From Streptomyces albireticuli (GTDB lineage: Bacteria > Actinomycetota > Actinomycetes > Streptomycetales > Streptomycetaceae), in NCBI RefSeq assembly GCF_002192455.1, contig NZ_CP021744.1:3068001-3132000 (forward strand): DNA of 64,000 nucleotides, given 5' to 3'. Each line of letters opens with the position of its first letter. Within the stretch, counting starts at the first letter, position 1. A program made the position numbers and the translations under genes. This document shows positions 25,190 through 34,530 of the stretch, piece after piece. A model generated the notes under the pieces. That model was given only the letters and a program-made list of their open reading frames with translations, was not told the DNA's origin and did not search any database.

Positions 25190-25408
25190 TCAGAAGAGCT
25201 GCTGCTGGCCGTCCATCGGCGGCTGCTCCGGGTCGAACAGCCTCGGCTCCGTCGACAGCAGCGGCGCCGAACGGCGCGAACCGGGACAGGACACGAGCTC
25301 GTACGAGAACGCGGGGCGGCGGCCCGGCGGGTCGTGGCGGGCGTAGCGGCCACCGACGACGGCGATCTCGCGGGAGCAGACGGGGCAGGTGCGGCGGGGG
25401 GAGGACAT
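25190..25408 (-). CDS. Small conserved hypothetical with CxxC motif
   Basis: 72-residue soluble protein. It starts MSSPRRTCPVCSREIAVVGGRYARHDPPG, with one CPVC pair and a later single Cys-Pro-Gly, so it could bind zinc but lacks a full second pair. The C-terminus is Pro/Gln-rich. GTG-free ATG start at 25408 with a GGTGGG ribosome site. Seen widely in Streptomyces as I recall, without known function. Separate from the kinase by about 110 bases. Confidence 0.6.
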   Translation of the reverse strand: MSSPRRTCPVCSREIAVVGGRYARHDPPGRRPAFSYELVSCPGSRRSAPLLSTEPRLFDPEQPPMDGQQQLF

Positions 25409-25454
25409 CCCACCAGTGTCTCGCATGCGGGGATCTGTGCGGGTCAGGGTTCCG

Positions 25455-25557
25455 GCGGAGCTTTTCCCCACCCCGCCCCTTCCCGTAACCGGGGGCTCCG
25501 CCCCGGACCCCCTTTCCGCGCTGACGCGCGGTGTCCTCAAGCGCCGGACGGGCTGAG
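25455..25557. repeat. GC-rich intergenic repeat, copy B
   Basis: Holds the modules that recur in this window: CCCCGCCCCTTCCCG, an AACCGGGGGCTCCGCCCC hairpin part, CGCGCTGACGCGCGGTG and CAAGCGCCGGACGGGCTGA. It fills the gap after the acyl-CoA mutase gene and ahead of the small CxxC gene, both on the minus strand. Confidence 0.7.
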
Positions 25558-25570
25558 AACACGCCCGCCC

Positions 25571-27217
25571 TCAGAACCGCTCCGTCGGCTCGTACGTGCC
25601 CCACACCTCCCGCAACACCCCGCACACCTCCCCCACCGTCGCCCGTGCCCGCAGCGCGTCCTTCATCGGGTACAGCACGTTCTCCGTCCCGCCCGCCGCC
25701 TTCCGCAGCTCCGTCAGCGCCGCCTCCACCGCCCGCCCGTCGCGCTCCGCGCGCAGCCGCTCCAGGCGGGCCACCTGCTGGGCCTCGATCGCCGGGTCGA
25801 CGCGCAGCGGCTCGTACGGCTCCTCCTCGTCCAGCCGGTAGCGGTTGACGCCGACGACCACGCGTTCGCCGGCGTCCGTCTCCTGGGCGATGCGGTAGGC
25901 GTTGCGTTCGATCTCGGACTTCTGGAAGCCGTCCTCGATGGCGGCCACCGCGCCGCCCCGGTCCGCGATCCTCGTCATGAGGTCCAGCGCGGCCCGCTCG
26001 ACCGCGTCCGTCAGCGACTCCACGGCGTACGAACCGGCGAACGGGTCGACCGTCGCCGTCACGTCCGTCTCGTAGGCCAGCACCTGCTGGGTGCGCAGGG
26101 CCAGCCGGGCCGCCTTGTCCGTCGGCAGGGCGATGGCCTCGTCGAAGGCGTTGGTGTGCAGGGACTGGGTGCCGCCGAGGACGGCCGCCAGGGCCTGGAC
26201 GGCCACCCGCACCAGGTTGACCTCGGGCTGCTGCGCGGTGAGCTGGACGCCCGCCGTCTGGGTGTGGAAGCGCAGCATCAGCGACTTGGGATCGCGCGCG
26301 CCGAACTCGTCGCGCATCACCCGCGCCCAGATCCGCCGCGCCGCCCGGAACTTCGCGACCTCCTCCAGGATCGTCGTGCGGGCCACGAAGAAGAAGGACA
26401 GGCGCGGCGCGAGGCCGTCGACGTCCATGCCGGCCGCGACGGCCGTACGGACGTACTCGATGCCGTTGGCGAGGGTGAAGGCGATCTCCTGCGCGGGCGA
26501 GGCCCCGGCCTCGGCCATGTGGTAGCCGGAGATCGAGATCGTGTTCCACCGGGGGAGCTCGGCGGCGCAGTACCGGAAGGTGTCCGCGACCAGCCGCAGC
26601 GACGGCTTGGGCGGGAAGATGTACGTGCCGCGGGCGATGTACTCCTTGAGGACGTCGTTCTGGACGGTCCCGGTGAGGGCCACCGCCGGTACGCCCTGCT
26701 CCTCGCCGACCAGTTGGTACATCAGCAGGAGCAGCGCGGCCGGGGCGTTGATGGTCATCGAGGTGGAGACCTCGCCGAGCGGGATGCCGCCGAAGAGCAC
26801 CCGCATGTCCTCGACCGAGTCGACGGCGACGCCCACCTTGCCGACCTCGCCGCCCGCGAGCGCGGTGTCCGAGTCGTGGCCCATCTGCGTGGGCAGGTCG
26901 AAGGCGACGGAGAGGCCCGTACCGCCGTGGGCGATGAGCTGCCGGTAACGGGCGTTGGACTCGGCGGCCGTGCCGAACCCCGCGTACTGGCGCATGGTCC
27001 AGGGGCGGCCCGTGTACATCGTCGGGTAGACGCCGCGGGTGAAGGGGTACGCGCCGGGGGCGCCCAGCCGTTCGGCGGGGTCCCAGCCGGGGGCGGCGAG
27101 GGCGTCGGGGCCGTAGACCGGCTCGACGGGGAACCCGGACTCGGTCAGACGCGGCGGACGCGGGCGCCCGCTCCCCCCGTCCCGCACACGCTCCGGCCTC
27201 GGCTCCTGGGTGCCCAT
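25571..27217 (-). CDS. Acyl-CoA mutase large subunit (methylmalonyl-CoA mutase-type), no B12-binding domain
   Basis: 548-residue catalytic TIM-barrel part of an adenosylcobalamin-dependent acyl-CoA mutase. Markers are [44 protein letters not shown] and [16 protein letters not shown]. The cobalamin-binding DxHxxG domain is missing, so it needs a separate small subunit not encoded in this window. Tyr in TMYTGR and Arg in PSLRLVAD match the residues that give methylmalonyl-CoA mutase its preference for the carboxylated substrate (P. shermanii Tyr89 and Arg207, from memory), arguing against an isobutyryl-CoA mutase. GGGAGG precedes the ATG. Role: interconverting succinyl-CoA and methylmalonyl-CoA, or a related acyl-CoA pair. 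Confidence 0.85.
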   Translation of the reverse strand: MGTQEPRPERVRDGGSGRPRPPRLTESGFPVEPVYGPDALAAPGWDPAERLGAPGAYPFTRGVYPTMYTGRPWTMRQYAGFGTAAESNARYRQLIAHGGTGLSVAFDLPTQMGHDSDTALAGGEVGKVGVAVDSVEDMRVLFGGIPLGEVSTSMTINAPAALLLLMYQLVGEEQGVPAVALTGTVQNDVLKEYIARGTYIFPPKPSLRLVADTFRYCAAELPRWNTISISGYHMAEAGASPAQEIAFTLANGIEYVRTAVAAGMDVDGLAPRLSFFFVARTTILEEVAKFRAARRIWARVMRDEFGARDPKSLMLRFHTQTAGVQLTAQQPEVNLVRVAVQALAAVLGGTQSLHTNAFDEAIALPTDKAARLALRTQQVLAYETDVTATVDPFAGSYAVESLTDAVERAALDLMTRIADRGGAVAAIEDGFQKSEIERNAYRIAQETDAGERVVVGVNRYRLDEEEPYEPLRVDPAIEAQQVARLERLRAERDGRAVEAALTELRKAAGGTENVLYPMKDALRARATVGEVCGVLREVWGTYEPTERF

Positions 27218-27869
27218 CGGCTACCGCCTCCCGCTCCGCTGGGGCTGTGTCCACCAGCATGCGCCGAGGGGTGGGGCGGGGGGAGTCCCGACACGGCCTG
27301 TGTGTGCGGCGCGGTTGTAGGGGACGCGGTTGTGGGGGGCGCGGGCAGGGCCGGGGGAAGAGCCCCGCCCGCGCCGATGCGCAGGAGCCGACGGTATGGG
27401 GGGAACTCCGGCTCTTGCGCGGCCGATGACCAGTCGGCTCACTTCTTACAGCGCCGGGGGCGGGAAAATGTCACAGGGGGGTGCGGGGGCAAGGTGCGGG
27501 TGCGGGTGCCGGTGCGGGGCGCCTGCGGCGGGCTTTCCCCCAGCCCCGCCCCTTCCCGTAACCGGGGCTCCGCCCCGGACCCCGGTCCTCAAGCTCCCCC
27601 AGCTACCGCTGGGAGGTGCCCCCAGACGGGCTGAGTTGTCGCCCGGAACCGGGCAGGAAAGCCACCTCCGATCCACGGGAAGCAGCCTCTGGCACATGGG
27701 AAAGCCGACCTCGGACAGGAGGCAAATCCAGCCCGGCTGGGGGCACCTCCCAGCGGTAGCTGGGGGAGTTTGAGGCCACCGCGCGTCAGCGCGGAACGGG
27801 GGCCCGGGGCTTGCCCCCGGTTTCGGGAAGGGGCGGGGCTGGGGAAAGGCCCCGCGCAGCGGCAACCCC
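27218..27869. repeat. Intergenic repeat block with 31-bp inverted modules
   Basis: 652 bases without a gene. A full repeat copy begins near 27530; its 31-bp module (27595-27625, starting TCCCCCAGCTACCGC) recurs as a perfect reverse complement at 27737-27767, 111 bases away. The outer arms also match (CCGCCCCTTCCCG versus CGGGAAGGGGCGG). The pair could fold into a large cruciform or RNA hairpin between two genes on the minus strand. Confidence 0.75.
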
Positions 27870-29126
27870 CTACGTACCCCGCGCCGCCGAATCCACCGGC
27901 ACCAGCAACACCTCCGACCGCACCCCACTCTGCGCAGACGGCAACGGCAACGCGCCACCCAGCCCGGAAGCCGCCCCCGTCGCACCGCCCTTCGCCGGCA
28001 GATTCCGGACTCCACCCGGAGCACCCGCCCCGTCCAGCAGCTTCTCGCAGTACTTGCGGATCGCCGCCGCGCCCGCGCCCGCCGCGCGCTCCAGCGCGCG
28101 CATGTCGTTCTCGTCGACGGCGTCACGACGCCGCTGAGCGGTCAGGTAGTCGCGGCACAGCCGGGTGGCGAGGGTGGTGGCGCCGTCACCGGCGTCGGTT
28201 TCCTTGCCGTCGTCCTTACGGTCGTCACGGTCGTCGTTCCGGCCGCCGCCGTCGCGGTCCTCGCGGGTGTCGCCGTCGTGGCGGCGCCGGGTCTCGGACG
28301 GGGACGCGCCGGGCCCGGCGTTCCTGCCGCCGCCGTGGCCGGCGGTCGCGTCGGCGCCGGGCGTGGCGGAGGCCGACGGGCGGCCGCTCTCGCGCGGGCC
28401 GTCGTCCTTGCCGCGCGACGGGGTGGCTCCGGGGGCGCCGGGCTCCGTGGTGCCCGCGCCGCCGTTCTCCAGGGCGGACACGCTCGCGCCCGCCGCCGGT
28501 TCGGCGGTCGACCGCTTGAACGGCGCCGGGAGGACGCCCGTACCCGCGGCCACGGCGACGCCGCCGAGGGCGCAGCCGGCCAGTGCCATCGCCACGCCGA
28601 CCTCGACGGGCCGCCAGCGTCTGCCGAACCGCCGGCGGCGGCCGGCGGCGATGGGGATGACCGGGGCGCCGGGACCGGACGTCACGGACGTGTCCGTTCC
28701 GGCCGCATCGACGCGCGTAGGTCTGTCCGCCGAAGTCGCCGGCGCGGCCCCGAGGGAGGCCGTCCCGGTCGTGGGCGCGGCCTCCGTCACCGCCTCCGGC
28801 GCGGAGGCGGCGCGGGCAGCGCGGAACGCCGCCAGTGCCGCTTCCTCGCCGGGCAGCGGGCCGCCGGGGGCCGCGGGAGGCGGGGTCAGGGAACGCAGGG
28901 CCGCGAGCAGGGCCGCCGCCTCCGGCGGGGCCGGCGCGAGCGGCGTCTCCAGGACCGGTCCGGGCTCCGGGGCCGGCTCCTTCTCCAGGGCAGGCCGGGT
29001 CCCCGGGGTCGGCGGAGCCGGCGCTTCCGCCGTGCACTCGGCGCCGGCCGGGGCGCTCAGGAGCCGTTCCACGGCGTCGTCGTCCAGCCAGTCTTCCAAC
29101 CAGTCGTACCGGTGGTCGTCCGCCAT
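27870..29126 (-). CDS. Single-pass membrane protein, sigma-factor partner (putative anti-sigma)
   Basis: 418 residues, starting with a short acidic segment MADDHRYDWLEDWLDDDAVERLL. A long Pro/Ala-rich N-terminal part (about 25-160) precedes one transmembrane helix (VGVAMALAGCALGGVAVAAG, about 180-200). The outer part is highly charged and low complexity (RDGGGRNDDRDDRKDDGK near 305-325), then a short helical domain with two Cys (LCRDYLTAQRRRDAV ... IRKYCEKLLDG). The ATG overlaps the sigma-factor stop by one base, the usual arrangement for an anti-sigma gene, but no ZAS zinc motif (HxxxCxxC) is visible. Regulation of the sigma factor is inferred from position. Confidence 0.65.
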   Translation of the reverse strand: MADDHRYDWLEDWLDDDAVERLLSAPAGAECTAEAPAPPTPGTRPALEKEPAPEPGPVLETPLAPAPPEAAALLAALRSLTPPPAAPGGPLPGEEAALAAFRAARAASAPEAVTEAAPTTGTASLGAAPATSADRPTRVDAAGTDTSVTSGPGAPVIPIAAGRRRRFGRRWRPVEVGVAMALAGCALGGVAVAAGTGVLPAPFKRSTAEPAAGASVSALENGGAGTTEPGAPGATPSRGKDDGPRESGRPSASATPGADATAGHGGGRNAGPGASPSETRRRHDGDTREDRDGGGRNDDRDDRKDDGKETDAGDGATTLATRLCRDYLTAQRRRDAVDENDMRALERAAGAGAAAIRKYCEKLLDGAGAPGGVRNLPAKGGATGAASGLGGALPLPSAQSGVRSEVLLVPVDSAARGT

Positions 29127-29788
29127 CACATGTCCTTCTGCGTCCGCGCACGCAATTGCGTCACACCGGCAGAAGCGTTCGCTCCGGTGTGTGACGTCGG
29201 GGGCGTCGAAGAGGGCCGCCGCTGCGCGGGGAGCGCGTCGGCCGCCGTCACCAGCTCGGCCAGCCGCCGCAGGCCGCGATGGGCGGCGGTGCGGACCGCG
29301 CCCGGCCGCTTGCCGAGCACCCCGGCCGCGCTCTTCGCGTCGAGGCCGACGACGACTCGCAGCACGACGGCCTCCGCCTGGTCCTGAGGGAGCTGGGCTA
29401 TGAGCGCGAGGGTGCGGTCGGTGCCGAGGGACTCCAGGGCCTCGCCCGCGGTGTCCGCGTCGGCGGGCCGGGCCGCGAGTTCGCTCTCGTCGCCGCCGAT
29501 GGCCGGGCGCCGGCCCCGCATCCGTATGTGGTCGAGCGCGCGGTTGCGGGCGATCCGCGCGGCCCAGCCGCGGAACCGGTCCGCGTCGCCGGTGAACCGC
29601 TCCAGGTCGCGCGCGATCTGGAGCCACGCCTCGGAGGCCACGTCCTCCGCGTCCGGCTCGCCGACGAGCGTGCGGACGTAGCCGAGCAGGCGGGGGTGAA
29701 CAGCACGGTAGACGGTACGGAATGCCGTCTCGTCCCCGCTCTGCGCCGCGCGCACCGCGGCCGTCAGCTCAGCGTCGTCCCCCTGCAC
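29126..29788 (-). CDS. ECF-type RNA polymerase sigma factor
   Basis: 220 residues from the GTG at 29788 (VQGDDAELTAAVRAAQSGDE). Sigma region 2 is clear (AFRTVYRAVHPRLLGYVRTLVGEPDAEDVASEAWLQIARDLERFTGDADRFRGWAARIARNRALDHIR) and region 4 follows (LPQDQAEAVVLRVVVGLDAKSAAGVLGKRPGAVRTAAHRGLRRL). Length and lack of region 3 fit the ECF group. An open frame extends to 29926, but the extra residues are not family-like; AGGATGAGGG lies just before the chosen start. Coupled to the membrane protein gene downstream, which probably controls it. Confidence 0.85.
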   Translation of the reverse strand: MQGDDAELTAAVRAAQSGDETAFRTVYRAVHPRLLGYVRTLVGEPDAEDVASEAWLQIARDLERFTGDADRFRGWAARIARNRALDHIRMRGRRPAIGGDESELAARPADADTAGEALESLGTDRTLALIAQLPQDQAEAVVLRVVVGLDAKSAAGVLGKRPGAVRTAAHRGLRRLAELVTAADALPAQRRPSSTPPTSHTGANASAGVTQLRARTQKDM

Positions 29789-30600
29789 GCCCTCATCCTG
29801 CCCCACTCCGAGAATCCGCGACTCAGCAGCCCGCGGGCCCGACGCCGTAAGGATTCTGCGCCCGGGTGTCACCGGCCATGGGGCCGGGTTCCACTGGCCG
29901 ATACCCGGCGGCGCGGGACGGCACACCGGCCGTCGCCACCCGGCGCGGGGACGGCTGACCGCACGGACACATCTTCGGACCCCCTGGGGCTGTGGTCGTC
30001 ATTTCCGGTGTTTCCCGGTTCCCCGGCCACTGGGACAGACGAGAACAGACGAGAGAGAGACGCGCTCCGACGAGCGCGGACCCCGCACGTTACGGGCATG
30101 TGCCCGGCCTCGTCCAGAAGAGACCCGACCACGGCGGTATGACAGTGTGACGGATTCGCGGCCCTTGGCGCTGTAGAAGATGCGGACCTCACCAGGGTTC
30201 GCACCGGACGGCGGCCGGGGCCTCTCCTGTGGGGGGTGGCGGCCCCGGCCGTCCTCCGTCCGGCTACAGCTTTTGACCTGGGCTTTTGCCGAGCCGCGCC
30301 CGCCACCGTGACCAACCGCGTGACCAACGCGCCCGGGTGCGGCAGGTGGGTGCGTGCGGGGGGCCGCTGCGCGGGGCTTTGTCCCCGCCCCGCCCCTTCC
30401 CGGAACCGGGGGCAAGCCCCCGGACCCCCGGCCGGGCTGATGCGTCACCGGGAAAACGGGTGGCCCCTTCGGCGCGCGCCCACCGGGCGCGCACCCCGGA
30501 ACGCGCCCTCGCCCCGACCCGCCGGGACCTGCCCGTCAAGACCGGGCCGTCCGACCTGCCCGTCAGCCCCCGCCCGTCACGACCCGGCCCCCCGCGCGCC
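29789..30600. other. 812-bp gap with hairpins and a repeat copy
   Basis: No convincing gene on either strand. It contains the sigma-factor promoter region, a 10-bp tandem repeat ACAGACGAGA (30035-30054), a large inverted repeat (30213-30250) and a copy of the GC-rich intergenic repeat (about 30360-30440). Confidence 0.55.
30213..30250. terminator. Large GC hairpin
   Basis: GGCCGGGGCC (30213-30222) and GGCCCCGGCC (30241-30250) are perfect 10-bp complementary arms around an 18-base loop. TTTTGACCTGGGCTTTT follows 20-35 bases later. No gene ends at this point on the plus strand, so it may end an unrecognised transcript or be a structural RNA element. Confidence 0.4.
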
Positions 30601-32694
30601 TCACGCCGCCGCCCCCGCCTCCTCCTTCGGCTCCACGTCCTTGACCGTGATCGTCAGGTCGTTGGTCACCGTGAAGTACGGGCGCAGCCGCACCTGCCCG
30701 CGCTCGGCCGCCGGGAAGGTGTCGATGCCCTTGCGGTCGGCGAAGTCGCCCGCGATCCGGCCCACGCGGACCAGCGCCGCCCCGGCCGCCGGGCGCACCC
30801 ACAGGTCCCACAGGTCCTGCTCCTCCTCCGGCTTCACGCGCCGCGCCATCGGCTCGTACGGCAGCCGGCCGGAGCCGGCCGTCAGGGGCGCGCGGACGTC
30901 GCCCACCGAGCCGTCGCCGCCGCGCAGCCGGGCGATGATCTCCGCGCCCTCGCCGAAGGCGGCGCCGTGGGCGGTGAGGGTGAGGGTGACGCCGTCCTCG
31001 CCGACGCCCACCTCGGTGACCTCGGCGTGCTCGGGGCGCAGCCAGGCGCGCACCGCGAGGAAGCCGTCGCTGGTGGTGTACGGGACGCGGGCCGCGACGC
31101 CGTCCGCCGTCACCGCGAGCGGGCGGTTCAGCAGGGCCTTCTGCTCGACGAGCGCGGCGGTCAGCCGGCGGCGGGTCTTGTCGCCGGGGCGCTCGACGTA
31201 GGTGTCCCAGCGGCCCTCGGCCAGGGGCGCGGGCCCGAAGCGGGCCTCGACCCAGGCGCCGGGCTCGCGGCCGCCGGTGAGCGGGGCCTGGACGGAGGCG
31301 CGCTCCTTGCCCTTGGCGCCCCGCTGACGGAGCAGCGCGTGGGTGTCGGCGGCGGTGAGCTGCTCGGCGCGCAGCCTGACGGTCAGGGTGCCGTCGGCGG
31401 CGACGGCGCAGCGGGCCTCGGGGTGGGCGACGGCCTCGGGGGCCGGTGCGGCGACCGCCGGGGCGGCCTTGGCGCGTCCGCCGCCGAAGAGGCCGCGCAG
31501 CAGGCCCTTCTTCTTCTCGGGGGCGGCGGCCGTGGAGCCGGGCCGCAGTTCCTCGAACAGCTCCTCGTAGCGGTCGGCGATCCGGGCCGGTGCGTAGCGC
31601 AGGGCGGTCTCGCGGGCGGCCTTGCCGAGGCGCTCGCGCAGGGCCGGGTCGCCGGTGATCTTGAGGAGTGCGGCGGCGTAGGCGTCGACGGCGTCCGTGT
31701 CGTCCAGCGGGACGAGCACGCCGTCGGTGCCGTCGGTGAGGATCTCGCGCGGGCCGTAGGGGCAGTCGGTGGCGACGACCGGGAGGCCGGCGTGCATGGC
31801 CTCGACGATGGTCATGCCGAAGGACTCGGCGTCGGAGGCGACGGCGGCGACGGCGCCCTTGGACCACTCGGTCTCGATGGGCGAGCGGGCTCCCATGAGG
31901 GTGATGCGCTCGTAGAGGCCCAGGTCCTCGATCTGCTTGCGCAGCTTGGCCTTGGCGGGGCCGCGGCCGTAGATCCGCAGGTTCCAGTCGGGGCGCTCGG
32001 CGGCGATCTTCGCGAAGGCGGCGATCAGGCGGTCGTAGCGCTTGACGGCGACGAGCCGGCCGGCGGAGACGATCATGTTCGAGGTGCCGTCGGAGGGCTC
32101 GGCGGCGGGGGCCGGGACGGCGTTGGGGATGGCGAGGACGCGGGCGCGGGCGTCGGGGAGGGCCTCCCGGTAGTGCCCGGCGTCCGCTTCGGAGACGGTG
32201 GCGAAGGCGTCGAGCGCGGCGATGGCGGGATCCATCACGGCGTGCAGCTCGGGGACGTGCGCCTCGTGGGTGAGGTGCTCCTGGCCGAGGCGGAGGTAGC
32301 GCTCGGAGCCGTACTTCGCGAGGTAGCCGATGAGCTTGGGGCGGGTGGCGATGACGACGTCGGCGTCGGTGGCGGCGAGGTGGGCGGCCACGCGCTCGTC
32401 GGTGAGGGCCGTGGCGGCCATGCGGCCGTTGTCGATGCGCTCGTCGCGGAAGATCTCGCTCGGCCGCTGGTTGAGCGGCGTGGCGTACTCGTCGGTCTCG
32501 GCGCCCTCGCGGAGGTCGACCAGCGGGGTCAGCCGCACCCGGGGGTCGAGGGTGAGCTCGGGCTCGTCCACGGGGCGGTTGACGCTGACGATCCGCACCT
32601 CGTGCCGGTCCGCGAGGGCGGCGGCGAGGTTGACGGTGGAGCGGATGGTGCCGCCGATGCCGTACGCGTTGTGAAGCAGGAATTCGATCTTCAT
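30601..32694 (-). CDS. GT4 glycosyltransferase with C-terminal accessory domain
   Basis: 697 residues. The N-terminal 1-375 is a GT-B fold retaining glycosyltransferase: N-terminal GGTIRS glycine loop (residues 14-19), then SAGRLVAVKRYDRLI and the ESFGMTIVEAMHAGLPVVATD motif with the EX7E catalytic/donor-binding pair. After a basic linker (about 395-425) the last about 270 residues are beta-rich with repeated strand patterns (LTVRLRAEQLTAADTHALLRQRG), an accessory domain also seen in teichoic-acid-type and poly-glycerol/ribitol-phosphate glycosyltransferases. GAGGG sits six bases before the ATG. Likely decorates a cell-wall polymer; donor unknown. Confidence 0.8.
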   Translation of the reverse strand: MKIEFLLHNAYGIGGTIRSTVNLAAALADRHEVRIVSVNRPVDEPELTLDPRVRLTPLVDLREGAETDEYATPLNQRPSEIFRDERIDNGRMAATALTDERVAAHLAATDADVVIATRPKLIGYLAKYGSERYLRLGQEHLTHEAHVPELHAVMDPAIAALDAFATVSEADAGHYREALPDARARVLAIPNAVPAPAAEPSDGTSNMIVSAGRLVAVKRYDRLIAAFAKIAAERPDWNLRIYGRGPAKAKLRKQIEDLGLYERITLMGARSPIETEWSKGAVAAVASDAESFGMTIVEAMHAGLPVVATDCPYGPREILTDGTDGVLVPLDDTDAVDAYAAALLKITGDPALRERLGKAARETALRYAPARIADRYEELFEELRPGSTAAAPEKKKGLLRGLFGGGRAKAAPAVAAPAPEAVAHPEARCAVAADGTLTVRLRAEQLTAADTHALLRQRGAKGKERASVQAPLTGGREPGAWVEARFGPAPLAEGRWDTYVERPGDKTRRRLTAALVEQKALLNRPLAVTADGVAARVPYTTSDGFLAVRAWLRPEHAEVTEVGVGEDGVTLTLTAHGAAFGEGAEIIARLRGGDGSVGDVRAPLTAGSGRLPYEPMARRVKPEEEQDLWDLWVRPAAGAALVRVGRIAGDFADRKGIDTFPAAERGQVRLRPYFTVTNDLTITVKDVEPKEEAGAAA

Positions 32695-32844
32695 CGGGCC
32701 CTCGTTACAGATGCGGGGGGTACGCCTGCGCGCACTCCTCCGTGGAGAGATGCGTGAGCGACCCCGAGTATTACCTGAGTGCTGCCTTCCGCATATCCGA
32801 CGACGGGAGTGCTCCGCATGGTTCAACCCCGAACGCTAAGCCCC

Positions 32845-34530
32845 TCAAGGGGCCACCCGCCCGGCGAGGGCCGAGAATTCCTTCCAGGGCAGGGTGGGCG
32901 GGCGGGGGTCCCACAGCCGCTGGGCGACGGCGGCGAGCGGCAGCCGGATGCCGTCGGCCACCTGCTGCGGGGTCTGGGCGTCGGGGAAGTCGCACCAGAC
33001 GGCGAGCCTGCCGCCGGTGACACGGTCGGGGCCGGTGAGGTCCCGCGGGGCGGCCGTGGTGCCGCGCAGGACGGCGGGCGACCACTGCCGGTAGATCCGC
33101 TCGCCGGTGGGGTAGCGGAACTGGTTGGGCTCGCCGAGTACGTAATAGAGGTACTCGTCGTTGAGGTTGACGACGCGGCGTCCCTCGTTCAGGTACTCCT
33201 GCGGGTCGCGGGCGCCGATCTCCTTGCCCGTCCAGTACTCGACCTCGATGTCCTTGTCGGCGCTCACGACGCCGCCGCGGAAGAAGCCGTCGTTCCACGC
33301 CTTGGGCTTCTTGCCGAGGGAGCGCACCACGCCCGCCCGGTCGTTGAGCCAGGCCGTGGCGAGGTCCTGGACGCGGCCCCGGTCGCCGTAGCGCTGCCGG
33401 GCGAGCTGGGCCAGGCGCGGGTAGGAGGCCTCGGGGTCCTTGGCCATCAGGGCGCGGTACTCGTCGGCGCCGAGGTGGAAGGAGGCGCCGGGGAACAGCG
33501 GCGCGTACTCGCGCAGCAGGTCGTCGACGATGCGGGCGGCCTCGGGGTCGGCGATGTCGACCGCGCCCCGGGCGGCGGTGCCGGCGGCGTCCTTGAGCTG
33601 GAGGCCGGGGTGGGCCTTGATGACGGCGCCGAGGTGGCCCGGTGAGTCGATCTCGGGGACGACGGTGATGTGCAGGGAGTCGGCGAGGGCGACGATGCGG
33701 CGGACCTCGGCCTTGGTGAGGTGCTGGGGCGAGACGATCTCGGGGTGCGACTCGCTCTCGATGCGGAAGCCCTGGTCGTCGGAGAAGTGCAGGCCGAGCT
33801 GGTTGAGCTTGAGGTCCGCCAGCTCGCGGATCCGGGCCTCGATCCATTCGGCGGTGAAGTGCTTGCGGGCGATGTCGAGGTTGAGGCCGCGCTGGCCGCG
33901 GTCGGGGGCGTCGCGCACGACGCCTTCGGGGAGCCCGCCGCCGGAGCGCACGGCCTGCGCGAGGGTGCGCGTGCCGTAGAACACCCCGGCCTCACCCGCC
34001 GAGGTGACGAGGACCTTGTGGTCGTCGGCGGTCAGTTCGTACGCCTCCTCGCCACCGCTCTGGCCGGGGCGCAGGGCCAGCTCGATGTCACCGGGGCGGG
34101 CGGGGGTCCCGGCGGCGGTCATCTTGAGCTCGACGGCCAGCATGCGGGCCTCGTCGGCGAGCGGGCCGTCGGGGTCGGTGACGACCCGGGCCCCGACGGC
34201 GGGCCGCCAGCCGGGGCCGGGCACGGAGGTGGCGGAGCGCAGGGCCGGGACGGTGCGCGGGACGCCCGCCGGGACGGGCGCGCGGGAGGCGGCGGGCGGC
34301 GGGGCGCTGGACAGCGTGACCGGCTGGGACGCCTGCGGCGAGCGGGAGTCGTCCTGGGCGGGCCGGGTGGCGGACTCGCGCGGGCAGCCGACGAGGGTCA
34401 TGGTGGCCAGCAGGGCGGCGGCGGCCACGGCGCCGCGCGGGGCGGCGGCCCGGGTGACCCGGGCCAGCCGGGCGATCCGGTGGAGCCGGTCGATCCGGGC
34501 AGCCCTGGTGAGGCCGGCAGGCAGTCCCAT
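32845..34530 (-). CDS. Beta-N-acetylhexosaminidase lipoprotein (GH20)
   Basis: 561 residues. N-terminal basic region and hydrophobic stretch end in a lipobox (MTLVGC), so it is probably anchored outside the cell. After a disordered Pro/Ser-rich linker comes the GH20b domain (about 115-190), then the catalytic TIM barrel with the family's HLGADEY motif, whose Asp-Glu pair are the catalytic residues, and the KAWNDGF Trp. It cleaves terminal GlcNAc/GalNAc from chitin oligomers or cell-wall glycans. The start at 34530 is set by GGAGG nine bases upstream; the open frame runs to 34602. Confidence 0.88.
   Translation of the reverse strand: MGLPAGLTRAARIDRLHRIARLARVTRAAAPRGAVAAAALLATMTLVGCPRESATRPAQDDSRSPQASQPVTLSSAPPPAASRAPVPAGVPRTVPALRSATSVPGPGWRPAVGARVVTDPDGPLADEARMLAVELKMTAAGTPARPGDIELALRPGQSGGEEAYELTADDHKVLVTSAGEAGVFYGTRTLAQAVRSGGGLPEGVVRDAPDRGQRGLNLDIARKHFTAEWIEARIRELADLKLNQLGLHFSDDQGFRIESESHPEIVSPQHLTKAEVRRIVALADSLHITVVPEIDSPGHLGAVIKAHPGLQLKDAAGTAARGAVDIADPEAARIVDDLLREYAPLFPGASFHLGADEYRALMAKDPEASYPRLAQLARQRYGDRGRVQDLATAWLNDRAGVVRSLGKKPKAWNDGFFRGGVVSADKDIEVEYWTGKEIGARDPQEYLNEGRRVVNLNDEYLYYVLGEPNQFRYPTGERIYRQWSPAVLRGTTAAPRDLTGPDRVTGGRLAVWCDFPDAQTPQQVADGIRLPLAAVAQRLWDPRPPTLPWKEFSALAGRVAP

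Noticed and set aside
25128..27260. Long open frame in another frame on the same strand as the acyl-CoA mutase
   Set aside because: Low-complexity Arg/Gly/Ala product; the 548-residue mutase frame is clearly the coding one.
30190..30225. GGGTTCGCACC resembling a tRNA T-arm
   Set aside because: No acceptor, D-arm or anticodon stem can be folded around it; it is part of a GC-rich hairpin.
29869..30327. 152-residue minus-strand open frame in the gap before the sigma factor
   Set aside because: Arg/Ser/Pro-rich, no domain, crosses a large inverted repeat.
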